From JBBQXK01 sp038251625 (GTDB lineage: Bacteria; Pseudomonadota; Alphaproteobacteria; Rhodobacterales; Rhodobacteraceae): a stretch of 64,000 nucleotides of DNA. Position numbers and translations under genes: made by a program. Positions 34,659 to 42,263 of the stretch are shown in pieces; the first letter of the stretch is position 1, and the number at the start of each line of letters is the position of its first letter. Below the pieces are notes generated by a model that had not been told where the DNA came from, did no database searches, and saw nothing but the letters and a program-made list of their open reading frames with translations. Where the stretch lies: the NCBI GenBank assembly GCA_038251625.1, contig JBBSBE010000003.1:1-64000 (forward strand), in the 5' to 3' direction.

Positions 34659-36163
34659 TCCGCCGCCCCGGCAGCGATCTTCCGGGCGGCCTTTCGCGCC
34701 TGAAACACATCCCGCACGACCGACACGCAGATGAAGATCGCGGCCGCGATCAGAAGGCCAAGCGCAATCGGCGTGTTGAGGAAGATGCTGTGATCCCCGG
34801 CGGTCAGTTCAAGCGAGCGGCGATAGTTCGCCTCGATCAGGTAGCCAAGCACAAGGCCCAGCACCAGAGGCAGGAACGGAAAGCCGAAGGCGCGCATGAG
34901 GTATCCAAGCAGACCGAAGATCAGCACGAGGTAGAGGTCATACGTGCTGTTGTGGATCGAATAGATGCCCGAAAAGACCAACGCGAAGATGACAGCCATC
35001 AGATAGGGCTTGGGGCGGTTCACCATCCAGAGCGCGGGCGCCATCATCAGGATCCCGATGAAGAGAAGCGCGACGTTGGCGACGGCAAGGCCTGCGAACA
35101 GACCATAGACGAAATCGGGCTCTTTCTGGAACAGCATCGGGCCGGGCGTCAGCCCGTGGATCAGCATCCCCCCCATCAGGATTGCGGCCGAGTTCGAGCC
35201 GGGAATACCGAAGCTGAGAACGGGCACAAGCGCCGTGCAGGCCACCGCGTTGTTGGCGGCTTCGGGTGCCGCGACGCCTTCGGGTGCGCCCTTTCCGAAC
35301 GTCTCGGGCTCGGACGACCAGCGTTTGGCCTCGTTATAGGACATGAAGGCGGCAACGGACCCGCCTGCGCCGGGCATCACGCCCTCGATGATGCCGACGC
35401 CGCTGCCGATGCCTTGGGCGCGCCAAAGCTTGCGCCACTGGCGGAAGTTCGGCAGCTTGATGCGCGTTTGCGTCTTGTCGGTCTTGCCCCAGTCGGGGGT
35501 GCTGGCCTGCATCATCAGTTCGCTGATGGCGAAGACGCCGACCATCACCAGAACGTATGGAATGCCCGTCAGAAGCTCGGCCTCGCCAAAGGTGAAGCGG
35601 CTGACGCCCGACAGGGGATCGGTGCCGATGGTCGCGATCATGAGGCCGACGGCGGCCGCCATCAGGCCCTTCAGCAGCGATCCGTTGGACAGCGAGACGA
35701 TGACGCTGAGGCCAAGGATGCCAAGCGCGAAATAGGCCGGGAAGTTGAAGGCCAGCGCGACACTCGCCAGCGGTTTGGTAAAGAGGATCAGGAAGATCAG
35801 GCCCGCCAGACCGCCGATCACGCCCGATTGCAGCGAAATGCCCAGAGCCTCGCCACCCTTGCCCTGCCGGTGCATCTGATATCCGTCGATCACGGTGGCG
35901 GCAGCGGCGTTGGTGCCGGGGGTATTGATCAGGATGGCCGGGATCGATCCGCCGTATTCGGCGCCCACATAGGTGGCCGCCAGAAGCACGATGGCCGTGG
36001 TCGGGTCCATCCCGTAGGTGAACGGCAGCAGAAGCGCCAGCGCGATCGAGGGCGAGATGCCGGGCAAGGCGCCACCGACGATGCCCCAGGCCACACCGCC
36101 GAAAGCGGCGAAGATGGCGGGCGAACCGGTCAGCACGTTCCAGGCGGTAAGAAGGCCTTCCAT
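34655..36163 (-). CDS. tctA: Tripartite tricarboxylate transporter large permease TctA
   Basis: A 502-residue permease with about ten to twelve helices. Family motifs are GALPGISPSIALALLLPFTYGMDP near residue 30, the YVGAEYGGSIPAILINTPGT segment, and its internal repeat around GVMPGAGGSVAAF and FGIPGSNSAAIL. It uses the ion gradient to import carboxylates delivered by TctC. An AGAGGA site precedes the ATG. It follows tctB across an 82-bp gap that holds a hairpin. Confidence 0.93.
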   Translation of the reverse strand: MEGLLTAWNVLTGSPAIFAAFGGVAWGIVGGALPGISPSIALALLLPFTYGMDPTTAIVLLAATYVGAEYGGSIPAILINTPGTNAAAATVIDGYQMHRQGKGGEALGISLQSGVIGGLAGLIFLILFTKPLASVALAFNFPAYFALGILGLSVIVSLSNGSLLKGLMAAAVGLMIATIGTDPLSGVSRFTFGEAELLTGIPYVLVMVGVFAISELMMQASTPDWGKTDKTQTRIKLPNFRQWRKLWRAQGIGSGVGIIEGVMPGAGGSVAAFMSYNEAKRWSSEPETFGKGAPEGVAAPEAANNAVACTALVPVLSFGIPGSNSAAILMGGMLIHGLTPGPMLFQKEPDFVYGLFAGLAVANVALLFIGILMMAPALWMVNRPKPYLMAVIFALVFSGIYSIHNSTYDLYLVLIFGLLGYLMRAFGFPFLPLVLGLVLGYLIEANYRRSLELTAGDHSIFLNTPIALGLLIAAAIFICVSVVRDVFQARKAARKIAAGAAE

Positions 36164-36218
36164 GGTATCCTCTCGGGGCGCGCAGTCGGCCCTTGATGCG
36201 ATGTCTTGGCGGGGATTG

Positions 36219-36243
36219 GCGCGGGCGGGGGTGCCGCCCGCGC
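36219..36243 (-). terminator. Intercistronic hairpin between tctB and tctA
   Basis: Perfect 10-bp G/C stem (36219-36228 with 36234-36243) with a 5-base loop, starting three bases after the tctB stop on the minus strand. No T-run. Probably sets relative expression or protects tctCB mRNA. Confidence 0.5.
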
Positions 36244-36245
36244 GA

Positions 36246-36788
36246 TCAGCCCATGAGGCCCGGCCAGAACCCGGCAGGCAGCGGGATCGACAAGAGCCGG
36301 ACGAAGAGAAGGTAGAAGATCACCCCGACCAGCGCCGCAATCCCCAGAACCTTGGGCGAAGGCTTGGTGCCCATGTAGACGGCCAGGGCCGCAATCAGCA
36401 GGATCACGCTGAGAACGTAGCCGAGATAGGGCAGCAGGATCAGATAGCCCAAGCCGAAAAGAAGCACCCCGACCGCGCGCAGATGTTCGCGCGGGGTGAA
36501 CTTGATCCCGTCCGTCTCGCGCTTGGGCGCCTTTGCCAGGGCGGCTTTCCGGGCCGCCCGCACGAAGAGCGCCTCGACCGCCAGCGCCCGGATGACCAGA
36601 AGCACGCTGAAGATGGCAAGCGCGCCGGCGAACAGTTTGGGCATTGCCGCCGCGTTCACCGCACCGTCAAGCGGGCTGATCGGGATCAGACCCGCCTGAT
36701 AGCGGTAGGCCAGGGCCAGCCCCAGAAAGAAGAGGCCAATCCAGAGATCTTTCGGCACCTGGAACCGTATTGCGCCCTGACCTTGCAT
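36246..36788 (-). CDS. tctB: Tripartite tricarboxylate transporter small subunit TctB
   Basis: A 180-residue protein with four predicted helices (around LWIGLFFLGLALAY, LFAGALAIFSVLLVIRAL, GVLLFGLGYLILLPYLGY and VIFYLLFVRLLSIPLPAGF). This topology and the RVPKDLW-type start (QVPKDLWIGL) are typical of TctB. It lies between tctC and tctA, 13 bases after tctC. It has no known catalytic residues and serves as accessory membrane subunit. Confidence 0.88.
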   Translation of the reverse strand: MQGQGAIRFQVPKDLWIGLFFLGLALAYRYQAGLIPISPLDGAVNAAAMPKLFAGALAIFSVLLVIRALAVEALFVRAARKAALAKAPKRETDGIKFTPREHLRAVGVLLFGLGYLILLPYLGYVLSVILLIAALAVYMGTKPSPKVLGIAALVGVIFYLLFVRLLSIPLPAGFWPGLMG

Positions 36789-36801
36789 CCGCTTTTTCCG
36801 A

Positions 36802-37776
36802 TCACTGAACCAGAATGCCGTATTCGATCAGGAAAGCCTTCTGCTCTTCTGCGAACTGGTTCAGGAACGCGTCATACTCTGCGGCGGGCATGAACGTGGG
36901 GATAAGGCCCTGCGCTGCATACCATTCCTTGAATTCCGGGTCTTCCAGCACCTTCTGGATGCCGGTAGCCCAGAGATCCTTGATATCCTGCGGCAGACCG
37001 CGCGGACCGGCGACGCCACGGAATTTGGTCACGACAAGATCGATGCCCTGCTCCTTGGCGGTGGCCACATCGGGGAAGTTCGGCAGACGTTCGTCAGTGT
37101 AGGATGCAAGAAGCCGGATTTCGCCGGCTTCGATCTGTTGCGACAGTTCCTGCACTTCGCCGATGGCAACCGCCACGGTGCCGTTGAGTACGCTGATCAG
37201 CAACTCGCCGCCGCCGTCATGCGTGATGACGGGCGAGGTGACGCCGGTGATCGACTTGAACTTTTCCATCACCTGACGATCCAGCGAACCGGGCGTCGTC
37301 ACCCCGAACGGAACCGAGGTGGGGTTTGCCTTGGCCGCCTCGATCAGTTGGGTCAGCGAGGTATAGGGGCTGTCGGACTTCACGAACACGATCTGCGGGT
37401 CCATGAAGACGTTCGCCACACCTTCAAGATCGGTGTAATCGTAGTCGAGCTTCGACAGCAGCGACGTGTTGATGTAGGTCGGCGTGGTGCCATAGAAGAT
37501 CGAGCCGTCGGCGGGCGATGTGGCGAGCTTCGCCATCGCGTTCGAGCCGCTGCCGCCCTTCACGTTCTCGACCACGAAATTGGTGCCCATCGCCTTGCCA
37601 AGGTAGCCGGCCATCCCGCGCAGAAACACGTCTGTGCCGCCGCCCGCCGAGGAATGGGTAACAAGCACGACGGTATCGTGCGGATATTGCTGCGCCGATG
37701 CGGCCCCTGCCGCGCCGAGCGCGAGCCCGGCCGAAAGCGTGAAGGCGGCGGCAAGCCTTGCCAGTGTGAAGCTCAT
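36802..37776 (-). CDS. tctC: Tripartite tricarboxylate transporter substrate-binding protein TctC (Bug family)
   Basis: A 324-residue periplasmic receptor with a signal peptide ending GAASAQQ. The mature N-terminus YPHDTVVLVTHSSAGGGTDVFLR is the Bug-family carboxylate-binding loop; usual members have PFPPGGxxD here, so the THSSAGGGTD version is a variant. The ATG at 37774-37776 has GGGAGGA upstream. It is the first gene of the six-gene minus-strand operon and diverges from an MmgE/PrpD gene across a 140-bp region with a candidate GntR site. Confidence 0.92.
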   Translation of the reverse strand: MSFTLARLAAAFTLSAGLALGAAGAASAQQYPHDTVVLVTHSSAGGGTDVFLRGMAGYLGKAMGTNFVVENVKGGSGSNAMAKLATSPADGSIFYGTTPTYINTSLLSKLDYDYTDLEGVANVFMDPQIVFVKSDSPYTSLTQLIEAAKANPTSVPFGVTTPGSLDRQVMEKFKSITGVTSPVITHDGGGELLISVLNGTVAVAIGEVQELSQQIEAGEIRLLASYTDERLPNFPDVATAKEQGIDLVVTKFRGVAGPRGLPQDIKDLWATGIQKVLEDPEFKEWYAAQGLIPTFMPAAEYDAFLNQFAEEQKAFLIEYGILVQ

Positions 37777-37875
37777 GTGTGGTTCCTCCCTTATCCCCGT
37801 TTGCCAGCAATCCGCCCGCAAAAGGGGGCACCGTCACTGGCTGCTTGCAGGATGGCAAGGTTTCAGAGAATGTCA

Positions 37876-37887
37876 ATCGTAGACAAT
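37876..37887. promoter_or_regulatory. Candidate GntR/FCD operator between tctC and MmgE/PrpD paralogue 3
   Basis: ATCGTAGACAAT is an imperfect palindrome of form ATnGTnnACnAT, as expected for FadR-subfamily GntR sites. A close relative, ATTGCTGACAAT, sits at 40107-40118 in front of the GntR gene; nine of twelve positions agree. This suggests one regulator for both divergent promoters. Confidence 0.45.
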
Positions 37888-37916
37888 CTGTAATCTGTCG
37901 AAGGGATGCGATACGC

Positions 37917-39278
37917 ATGGACTGCCCAGAAACGTCAGCCGTCGCGGCCTATGCGGCAGGGGCGCTGCACCGCACGCTTCCGCCCGAGGTGATGGAGAAG
38001 ACGAAGCTGCACCTTCTGGACACGCTGGCGGCGATCCTGTCAGGGGCGCATCTGAACGCAGGGCGGGCCGGGGCCGCAATCGCCCGCCGGATGGGCGGGC
38101 CGCCCGAGGCGATGGCCATCGCCCCCGCTATGGTGGTGGGCGCGCCAGCGGCGGCGCTGGCCAACGCCATGGCCGCGCACGCCGACGAGACCGACGACAG
38201 CCACGTGGGCGGGCGCTTCCATCCCGGCTGCGCGGTGGTGCCGGCCGCGCTGGCGATGGCCGAGGCCGGGCGGCGCAGCGGCACGGATCTCTTGCGCGCC
38301 ATGGCGCTGGGATATGACATCGGCGCCCGTGCCGTGATGGCGTTGGGGGTGCGGTCTGCCGATACCGCGCGGTTTTCCACCCATTCCATCGGCGGCAATT
38401 TCGGCGCCACGGCGGCCGCGGCGGCGCTTGCGGGGCTGGACGCGCGGGGGCATGCGCATGCGCTGTCCTATGCCGTGCAGCAGACATCGGGCGTGCCATA
38501 CTGGCGGCGGGATACCGACCATATCGAGAAGGCGTTCGACTTTGGCGGGATGGGCGCGCGCAATGGCGTGATGGCCGCGATCATGGTGCAGGAGGGGTGG
38601 ACGGCTGTAGAGGGCGTGCTGACCGGCGCTCCGTCTTACCTGTCGGCCTTTGCCGAAGATCCGCACCCCCGGGCGCTGAGCGCGGGGCTGGGCGCGCGCT
38701 ACGAGATCATGGGAGCCGCGATCAAGAAATGGTGCGTGGGGTCGCCCATTCAGGCAGCGCTCGATTCGCTGATGGCACTGATCGAGACGCACGGGCTGAC
38801 CGCCCGGGATGTGGCGCGGCTGGACGTGCACATGCCCGATGACCGGCTGCATATCGTGGATGACCGCGCGATGCCCGACGTCTGCCTGCAGCACCTTGTG
38901 GCCGTCACGCTGATCGACGGGGGGCTTGGTTTTGCCAGCGCCCACGATCATGCGCGGATGGAGGACCCGGCGATCCGCACCTTGCGTCAGCGCATTTTCG
39001 CTATTCCCAGCAAGGATTTGACCGAGGCGAAGCCACCCCGACAGGCAATTGTCGAGATCACGACGTCGGATGGCCGCGCGCTGCGCCACCACACCCGCGC
39101 CGTGCTTGGCACGCCCGCCAACCCGATGAGCCGCGCACAGGTTGCGGCCAAGGCGCGTGATCTGATCGATCCGGTGCTGGGCGCAGCCCGCGCGCAGGCG
39201 CTGGTCGATGCGGTGCTTTCGGTGGACGAGATCGCGGACGTTTGCGCCCTTCGCGCCCTCCTGCGCCCAGAGGCGTGA
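37917..39278 (+). CDS. MmgE/PrpD-family protein (paralogue 3)
   Basis: A 453-residue MmgE/PrpD protein. Landmarks are HADETDDSHVGGRFHPG (acid pocket), HSIGGNFGATAAAAALAGLD and KKWCVGSPIQAALDSL. The ATG at 37917 was chosen since family similarity starts soon after and earlier in-frame sequence overlaps the operator region. It is divergent from tctC and convergent, with a 6-bp gap, to the atypical SDR gene. Reaction unknown. Confidence 0.85.
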   Translation: MDCPETSAVAAYAAGALHRTLPPEVMEKTKLHLLDTLAAILSGAHLNAGRAGAAIARRMGGPPEAMAIAPAMVVGAPAAALANAMAAHADETDDSHVGGRFHPGCAVVPAALAMAEAGRRSGTDLLRAMALGYDIGARAVMALGVRSADTARFSTHSIGGNFGATAAAAALAGLDARGHAHALSYAVQQTSGVPYWRRDTDHIEKAFDFGGMGARNGVMAAIMVQEGWTAVEGVLTGAPSYLSAFAEDPHPRALSAGLGARYEIMGAAIKKWCVGSPIQAALDSLMALIETHGLTARDVARLDVHMPDDRLHIVDDRAMPDVCLQHLVAVTLIDGGLGFASAHDHARMEDPAIRTLRQRIFAIPSKDLTEAKPPRQAIVEITTSDGRALRHHTRAVLGTPANPMSRAQVAAKARDLIDPVLGAARAQALVDAVLSVDEIADVCALRALLRPEA

Positions 39279-39284
39279 CGCGCC

Positions 39285-40046
39285 TCAGGGCATGTACATC
39301 CCGCCGCTGACATGTACGGTCTGACCGGTCATGAACCGCGCTTCGGGCATGCAGAGCGACAGGACGGCAAAGGCCGCCTCTTCAATCTCGCCCTCGCGCC
39401 CCAGAAGGATGCCGCCGCCACCCATTTCGGGCGATGCACCCGCGGTGGCAGATCGCTTGCCGCCGATCTTGCCCGGCGCCACGCAGTTCACCGTGATGCC
39501 ACGGGACGCGAATTCCACCGCCAGCGTGCGGGTCAGCCCCACAAGGCCCGCCTTGCCCGTGGCGACATGCGCACGCTCTTTCGCGCCCACATGCGCGGAC
39601 ACACCGCCCAGATTGACGATGGTGCCGCCGCCCCGCGCCACCATGCTCCGCGCCCCCTCGCGGCAGCAGAGGAACGCGCCGTCAAGGATCACCGACAGCG
39701 TGGCGCGCCACTCGTCCAGCGTCATGTCGAGAAACGGCTTCTGGCCCCGGATCGCGGCATTGTTGACCAGCACATCGACACCGCCAAAGGCATCCCCTGC
39801 CGCCGCGAACATGGCCATCACATCGGCTTCCTGCGTCACATCGCCCAGGACCACGATCGCCTTGCGGCCGAGCGCGCGCACCTCTGCCGCCACCGCCTCG
39901 ACCTCATCGCGCGACTGGCGGGCGTGGACGATCACGTCGGCCCCGGCTTGCGCAAGGCCAAGCGCTATCGCGCGCCCGATCCGGCGCGAGGCACCGGTAA
40001 CCATGGCGGATTTGCCCGCCAGCGGCTGATCGTTTCTGTGCAGCAC
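39285..40046 (-). CDS. Atypical SDR-fold protein lacking usual catalytic residues
   Basis: A 253-residue SDR with an intact nucleotide-binding start (VTGASRRIGRAIA), NNAAIRG and the C-terminal TGQTVHVSGGMYMP. The catalytic region reads IVNLGGVSAHVG instead of IVNISS, and RAHVATGKAG: Val, not Tyr, lies four residues before the Lys. The frame is uninterrupted, so this looks like a divergent subgroup rather than decay. I chose GTG at 40044-40046 because AGGAG is eight bases upstream and an earlier ATG lacks a site. It may bind NAD(P) without standard SDR chemistry. Confidence 0.82.
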   Translation of the reverse strand: MLHRNDQPLAGKSAMVTGASRRIGRAIALGLAQAGADVIVHARQSRDEVEAVAAEVRALGRKAIVVLGDVTQEADVMAMFAAAGDAFGGVDVLVNNAAIRGQKPFLDMTLDEWRATLSVILDGAFLCCREGARSMVARGGGTIVNLGGVSAHVGAKERAHVATGKAGLVGLTRTLAVEFASRGITVNCVAPGKIGGKRSATAGASPEMGGGGILLGREGEIEEAAFAVLSLCMPEARFMTGQTVHVSGGMYMP

Positions 40047-40106
40047 CGGGGCAACTCCTTGGTTATCGTTTGGGTGGACAGTAAGGACACTTGAACAGTT
40101 TTGCAA

Positions 40107-40118
40107 ATTGCTGACAAT
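40107..40118. promoter_or_regulatory. Candidate GntR/FCD operator between the SDR and GntR genes
   Basis: ATTGCTGACAAT, with ATTG/CAAT symmetric ends, lies 27 bases before the GntR start. It agrees at nine of twelve positions with 37876-37887. Autoregulation by the GntR protein is inferred. Confidence 0.42.
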
Positions 40119-40144
40119 ATGCACGTGCAAGTTAGGGGTTCCGC

Positions 40145-40855
40145 ATGACCGAACGACTTCAGAGCATCGCCATCTCGGGTGCCGACGCGCTTGATGTGTT
40201 GCGTAACGCGTCCTTGTCGCAGGTGGTGCAGGGCGAGATCGAGAAGATCATCCTCAGCGGCGCCTTCGCGCCGGGCGAGAAGCTGAACGAAAAGGTGCTG
40301 GCCGACCGTCTGGGCGTCAGCCGGGGGCCGGTGCGCGAATCGTTTCAGGCGCTGCATGCGCGCGGGTTGGTCGAGATGATCCCCAATCGCGGCGTATTCG
40401 TGCAGCAGATCACCCGGCATGACGCGGTGGCGATCTACGACGTGCGCGCGGGCCTTTTTGGCACGGCCTGCCGCCTGTTGGCCGAACGGATCACGACGGC
40501 CCAGATCGGCGCGTTGAAATCGCTGGTGGCACAGATGGATGTGGCGGGGTCGCAGCGCGACCTGGAGGCATATTTCCCGCTGAACATCGCTTTTCATTCG
40601 GCCATCGTGACGGGAACGAACAACAGCGTTCTGGCGGATACCTATTTCGGCATGGTGCGGCGGCTGCATCTTTTCCGGGCGCGCGGCCTTGTGCATGGCG
40701 GCGGGTTTGAAAGCTCGAACATCGAGCATCGGGTGATCCTTGACGCGCTGGACGTGCGTGATCCGCATGCCGCGTTCGAGGCAGGCTTTCTGCACGTGCA
40801 GGCGGGCAAGGCGCGCATCGTCACCTCGGGTGACGGCAGCCCTGCGTCACCATGA
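40145..40855 (+). CDS. GntR-family regulator, FCD (FadR) type
   Basis: A 236-residue regulator. The winged HTH runs from about residue 30 to 95 (LSQVVQGEIEKIILSGAFAPGEKLNEKVLADRLGVS in parts, then GPVRESFQAL and GVFVQQI). The all-helical FCD domain follows with metal-ligand candidates Asp/His in FHSAIV and the C-terminal FLHVQ. FCD regulators of this kind sense small carboxylates. It overlaps the next MmgE/PrpD gene by four bases (ATGA). Confidence 0.92.
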   Translation: MTERLQSIAISGADALDVLRNASLSQVVQGEIEKIILSGAFAPGEKLNEKVLADRLGVSRGPVRESFQALHARGLVEMIPNRGVFVQQITRHDAVAIYDVRAGLFGTACRLLAERITTAQIGALKSLVAQMDVAGSQRDLEAYFPLNIAFHSAIVTGTNNSVLADTYFGMVRRLHLFRARGLVHGGGFESSNIEHRVILDALDVRDPHAAFEAGFLHVQAGKARIVTSGDGSPASP

Positions 40856-42228
40856 GCGCCCTTCCCGCGCCCGCCCTGGCCGAGCGGTATTCCGACTGGC
40901 TGGCCGGGCTGACCCTTGCCGCGTTGCCCGCCGAAATGCGCCGGGTGGCGACGCTCGATCTGATTGATGCGGCCGGCCTGTGCGTGGCGGCGCGGGCAGA
41001 GCCCTACATGGCGCAGGTGACGCAAGGCTGGGATGCCGACGGCCCCTGCACCGCCATCGGCCACGACCGGCGGCTGGATGCCGGCGGCGCGGCGCTGGCC
41101 AATGGCGTGGCAATCCATGGCGAGGATTTCGACGACACGCTGGAAGGCGCGCCGATCCGCGTGGGTGCCATGACGATCCCCGCTGCGCTGGCGGCGGCCG
41201 AGCGTTTTGGCCTGAGCGGAGAGCGTGCGTATCTCGGCGTCGTCGCGGGGCTCGAGACGGTGTGCCGGCTGAACCACGTGGCGCCGGGGGCGATCCACAA
41301 GGCCGGGTTTCATCCCGTGGGCGTGATCGGGGCGCTTGGCGCGGCAGCGGCGGCGGGCGTGACGCTGGGCCTTGACGCGCGCCAGCAGGCGATGGCCTTT
41401 GGCATCGCGGGCAGCATGGCCTCGGGCATCCTTGAATACCTGTCGGAAGGGGCTTGGACGAAGCGGCTGCATCCCGGTTGGGCGGCGCAATCGGGCCTGC
41501 GCGCCGCGGTGCTGGCCCGAACCGGGTTTTTCGCGCCGCGCACCGTGCTGGACGGGCCGCACGGGTTCTTTCACGCCTTCGCGCCAACGGCCACGCCCGA
41601 TTTCCGGCATCTGGAGGAGGGGTTGGGGCAGGACTGGTACGCCGAGCGCATCGCGTTCAAGCCCTATGCCTGCGGTACGATGATCCATCCCTACATCGAC
41701 TGCATGATCCGGCTGGCCGCGACCGGCCTTGCGGCCGAGGATATCCGCGCGATCACCTGCCCCACGGGCGAAGGGCTGGTGCATCGGTTGTGGGAACCGC
41801 TGGGGGACAAACACGATCCGCCCTCGGGCTATGCCGCCAAATTCTCGATGCCGTTCTGCATGGCGGTGGGGTTCTTCGACGGCGATGCAGGGCTGGCGCA
41901 GTTCACCGATGCCAAGGCACGCGACCCCGCGATCCTGACGCTGGCCCGCAAGATCAGCTATGTGATTGATCCGGTGAACGAATACCCCCGGAACTATTCG
42001 GGCCACATCCGGGTGGAAACGGTGACGGGTGAGCGGATCGCCCTTGACCAGCCGCATATGCGCGGCGGCATGCGCGAACCGCTGACCGAGGCTGATATCC
42101 ACGCGAAAGCGCGCGCCAATTGCCTGCACGGCGGGTGGTCTGCGGATCGGGCGGACGCGCTGATCGATTGGATCGGCGGACTGGCCCACCACCGCGACAT
42201 GACCGGGCTTGCCCGGTTCGGGGGCTGA
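40852..42228 (+). CDS. MmgE/PrpD-family protein (paralogue 4)
   Basis: A 458-residue MmgE/PrpD protein. It carries HGEDFDDTLEGAPIRVG (acid pocket), HKAGFHPVGVIGALGAAAAAG and FKPYACGTMIHPYID. It is strikingly like the next gene along its whole length (shared blocks such as GIAGSMASGILEYL and GVAGSMASGIIEYL), so the two look like a tandem duplication. Translation is coupled to the GntR gene. Role probably lyase, decarboxylase or epimerase on the imported carboxylate. Confidence 0.87.
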   Translation: MSALPAPALAERYSDWLAGLTLAALPAEMRRVATLDLIDAAGLCVAARAEPYMAQVTQGWDADGPCTAIGHDRRLDAGGAALANGVAIHGEDFDDTLEGAPIRVGAMTIPAALAAAERFGLSGERAYLGVVAGLETVCRLNHVAPGAIHKAGFHPVGVIGALGAAAAAGVTLGLDARQQAMAFGIAGSMASGILEYLSEGAWTKRLHPGWAAQSGLRAAVLARTGFFAPRTVLDGPHGFFHAFAPTATPDFRHLEEGLGQDWYAERIAFKPYACGTMIHPYIDCMIRLAATGLAAEDIRAITCPTGEGLVHRLWEPLGDKHDPPSGYAAKFSMPFCMAVGFFDGDAGLAQFTDAKARDPAILTLARKISYVIDPVNEYPRNYSGHIRVETVTGERIALDQPHMRGGMREPLTEADIHAKARANCLHGGWSADRADALIDWIGGLAHHRDMTGLARFGG

Positions 42229-42263
42229 CGCGGCACCCAATTCCGACAAAGAAGGATAGCCAG

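Noticed and set aside
34544..36196. 550-codon open frame on the plus strand opposite tctA
   Set aside because: Shadow frame: the minus strand encodes full-length TctA with all motifs; the plus translation is charged and repetitive without family features.
39285..40046. Pseudogene status for the SDR lacking Ser/Tyr
   Set aside because: The frame is intact, the Rossmann and C-terminal motifs are conserved, and it has a good ribosome site; divergence is more likely than decay.
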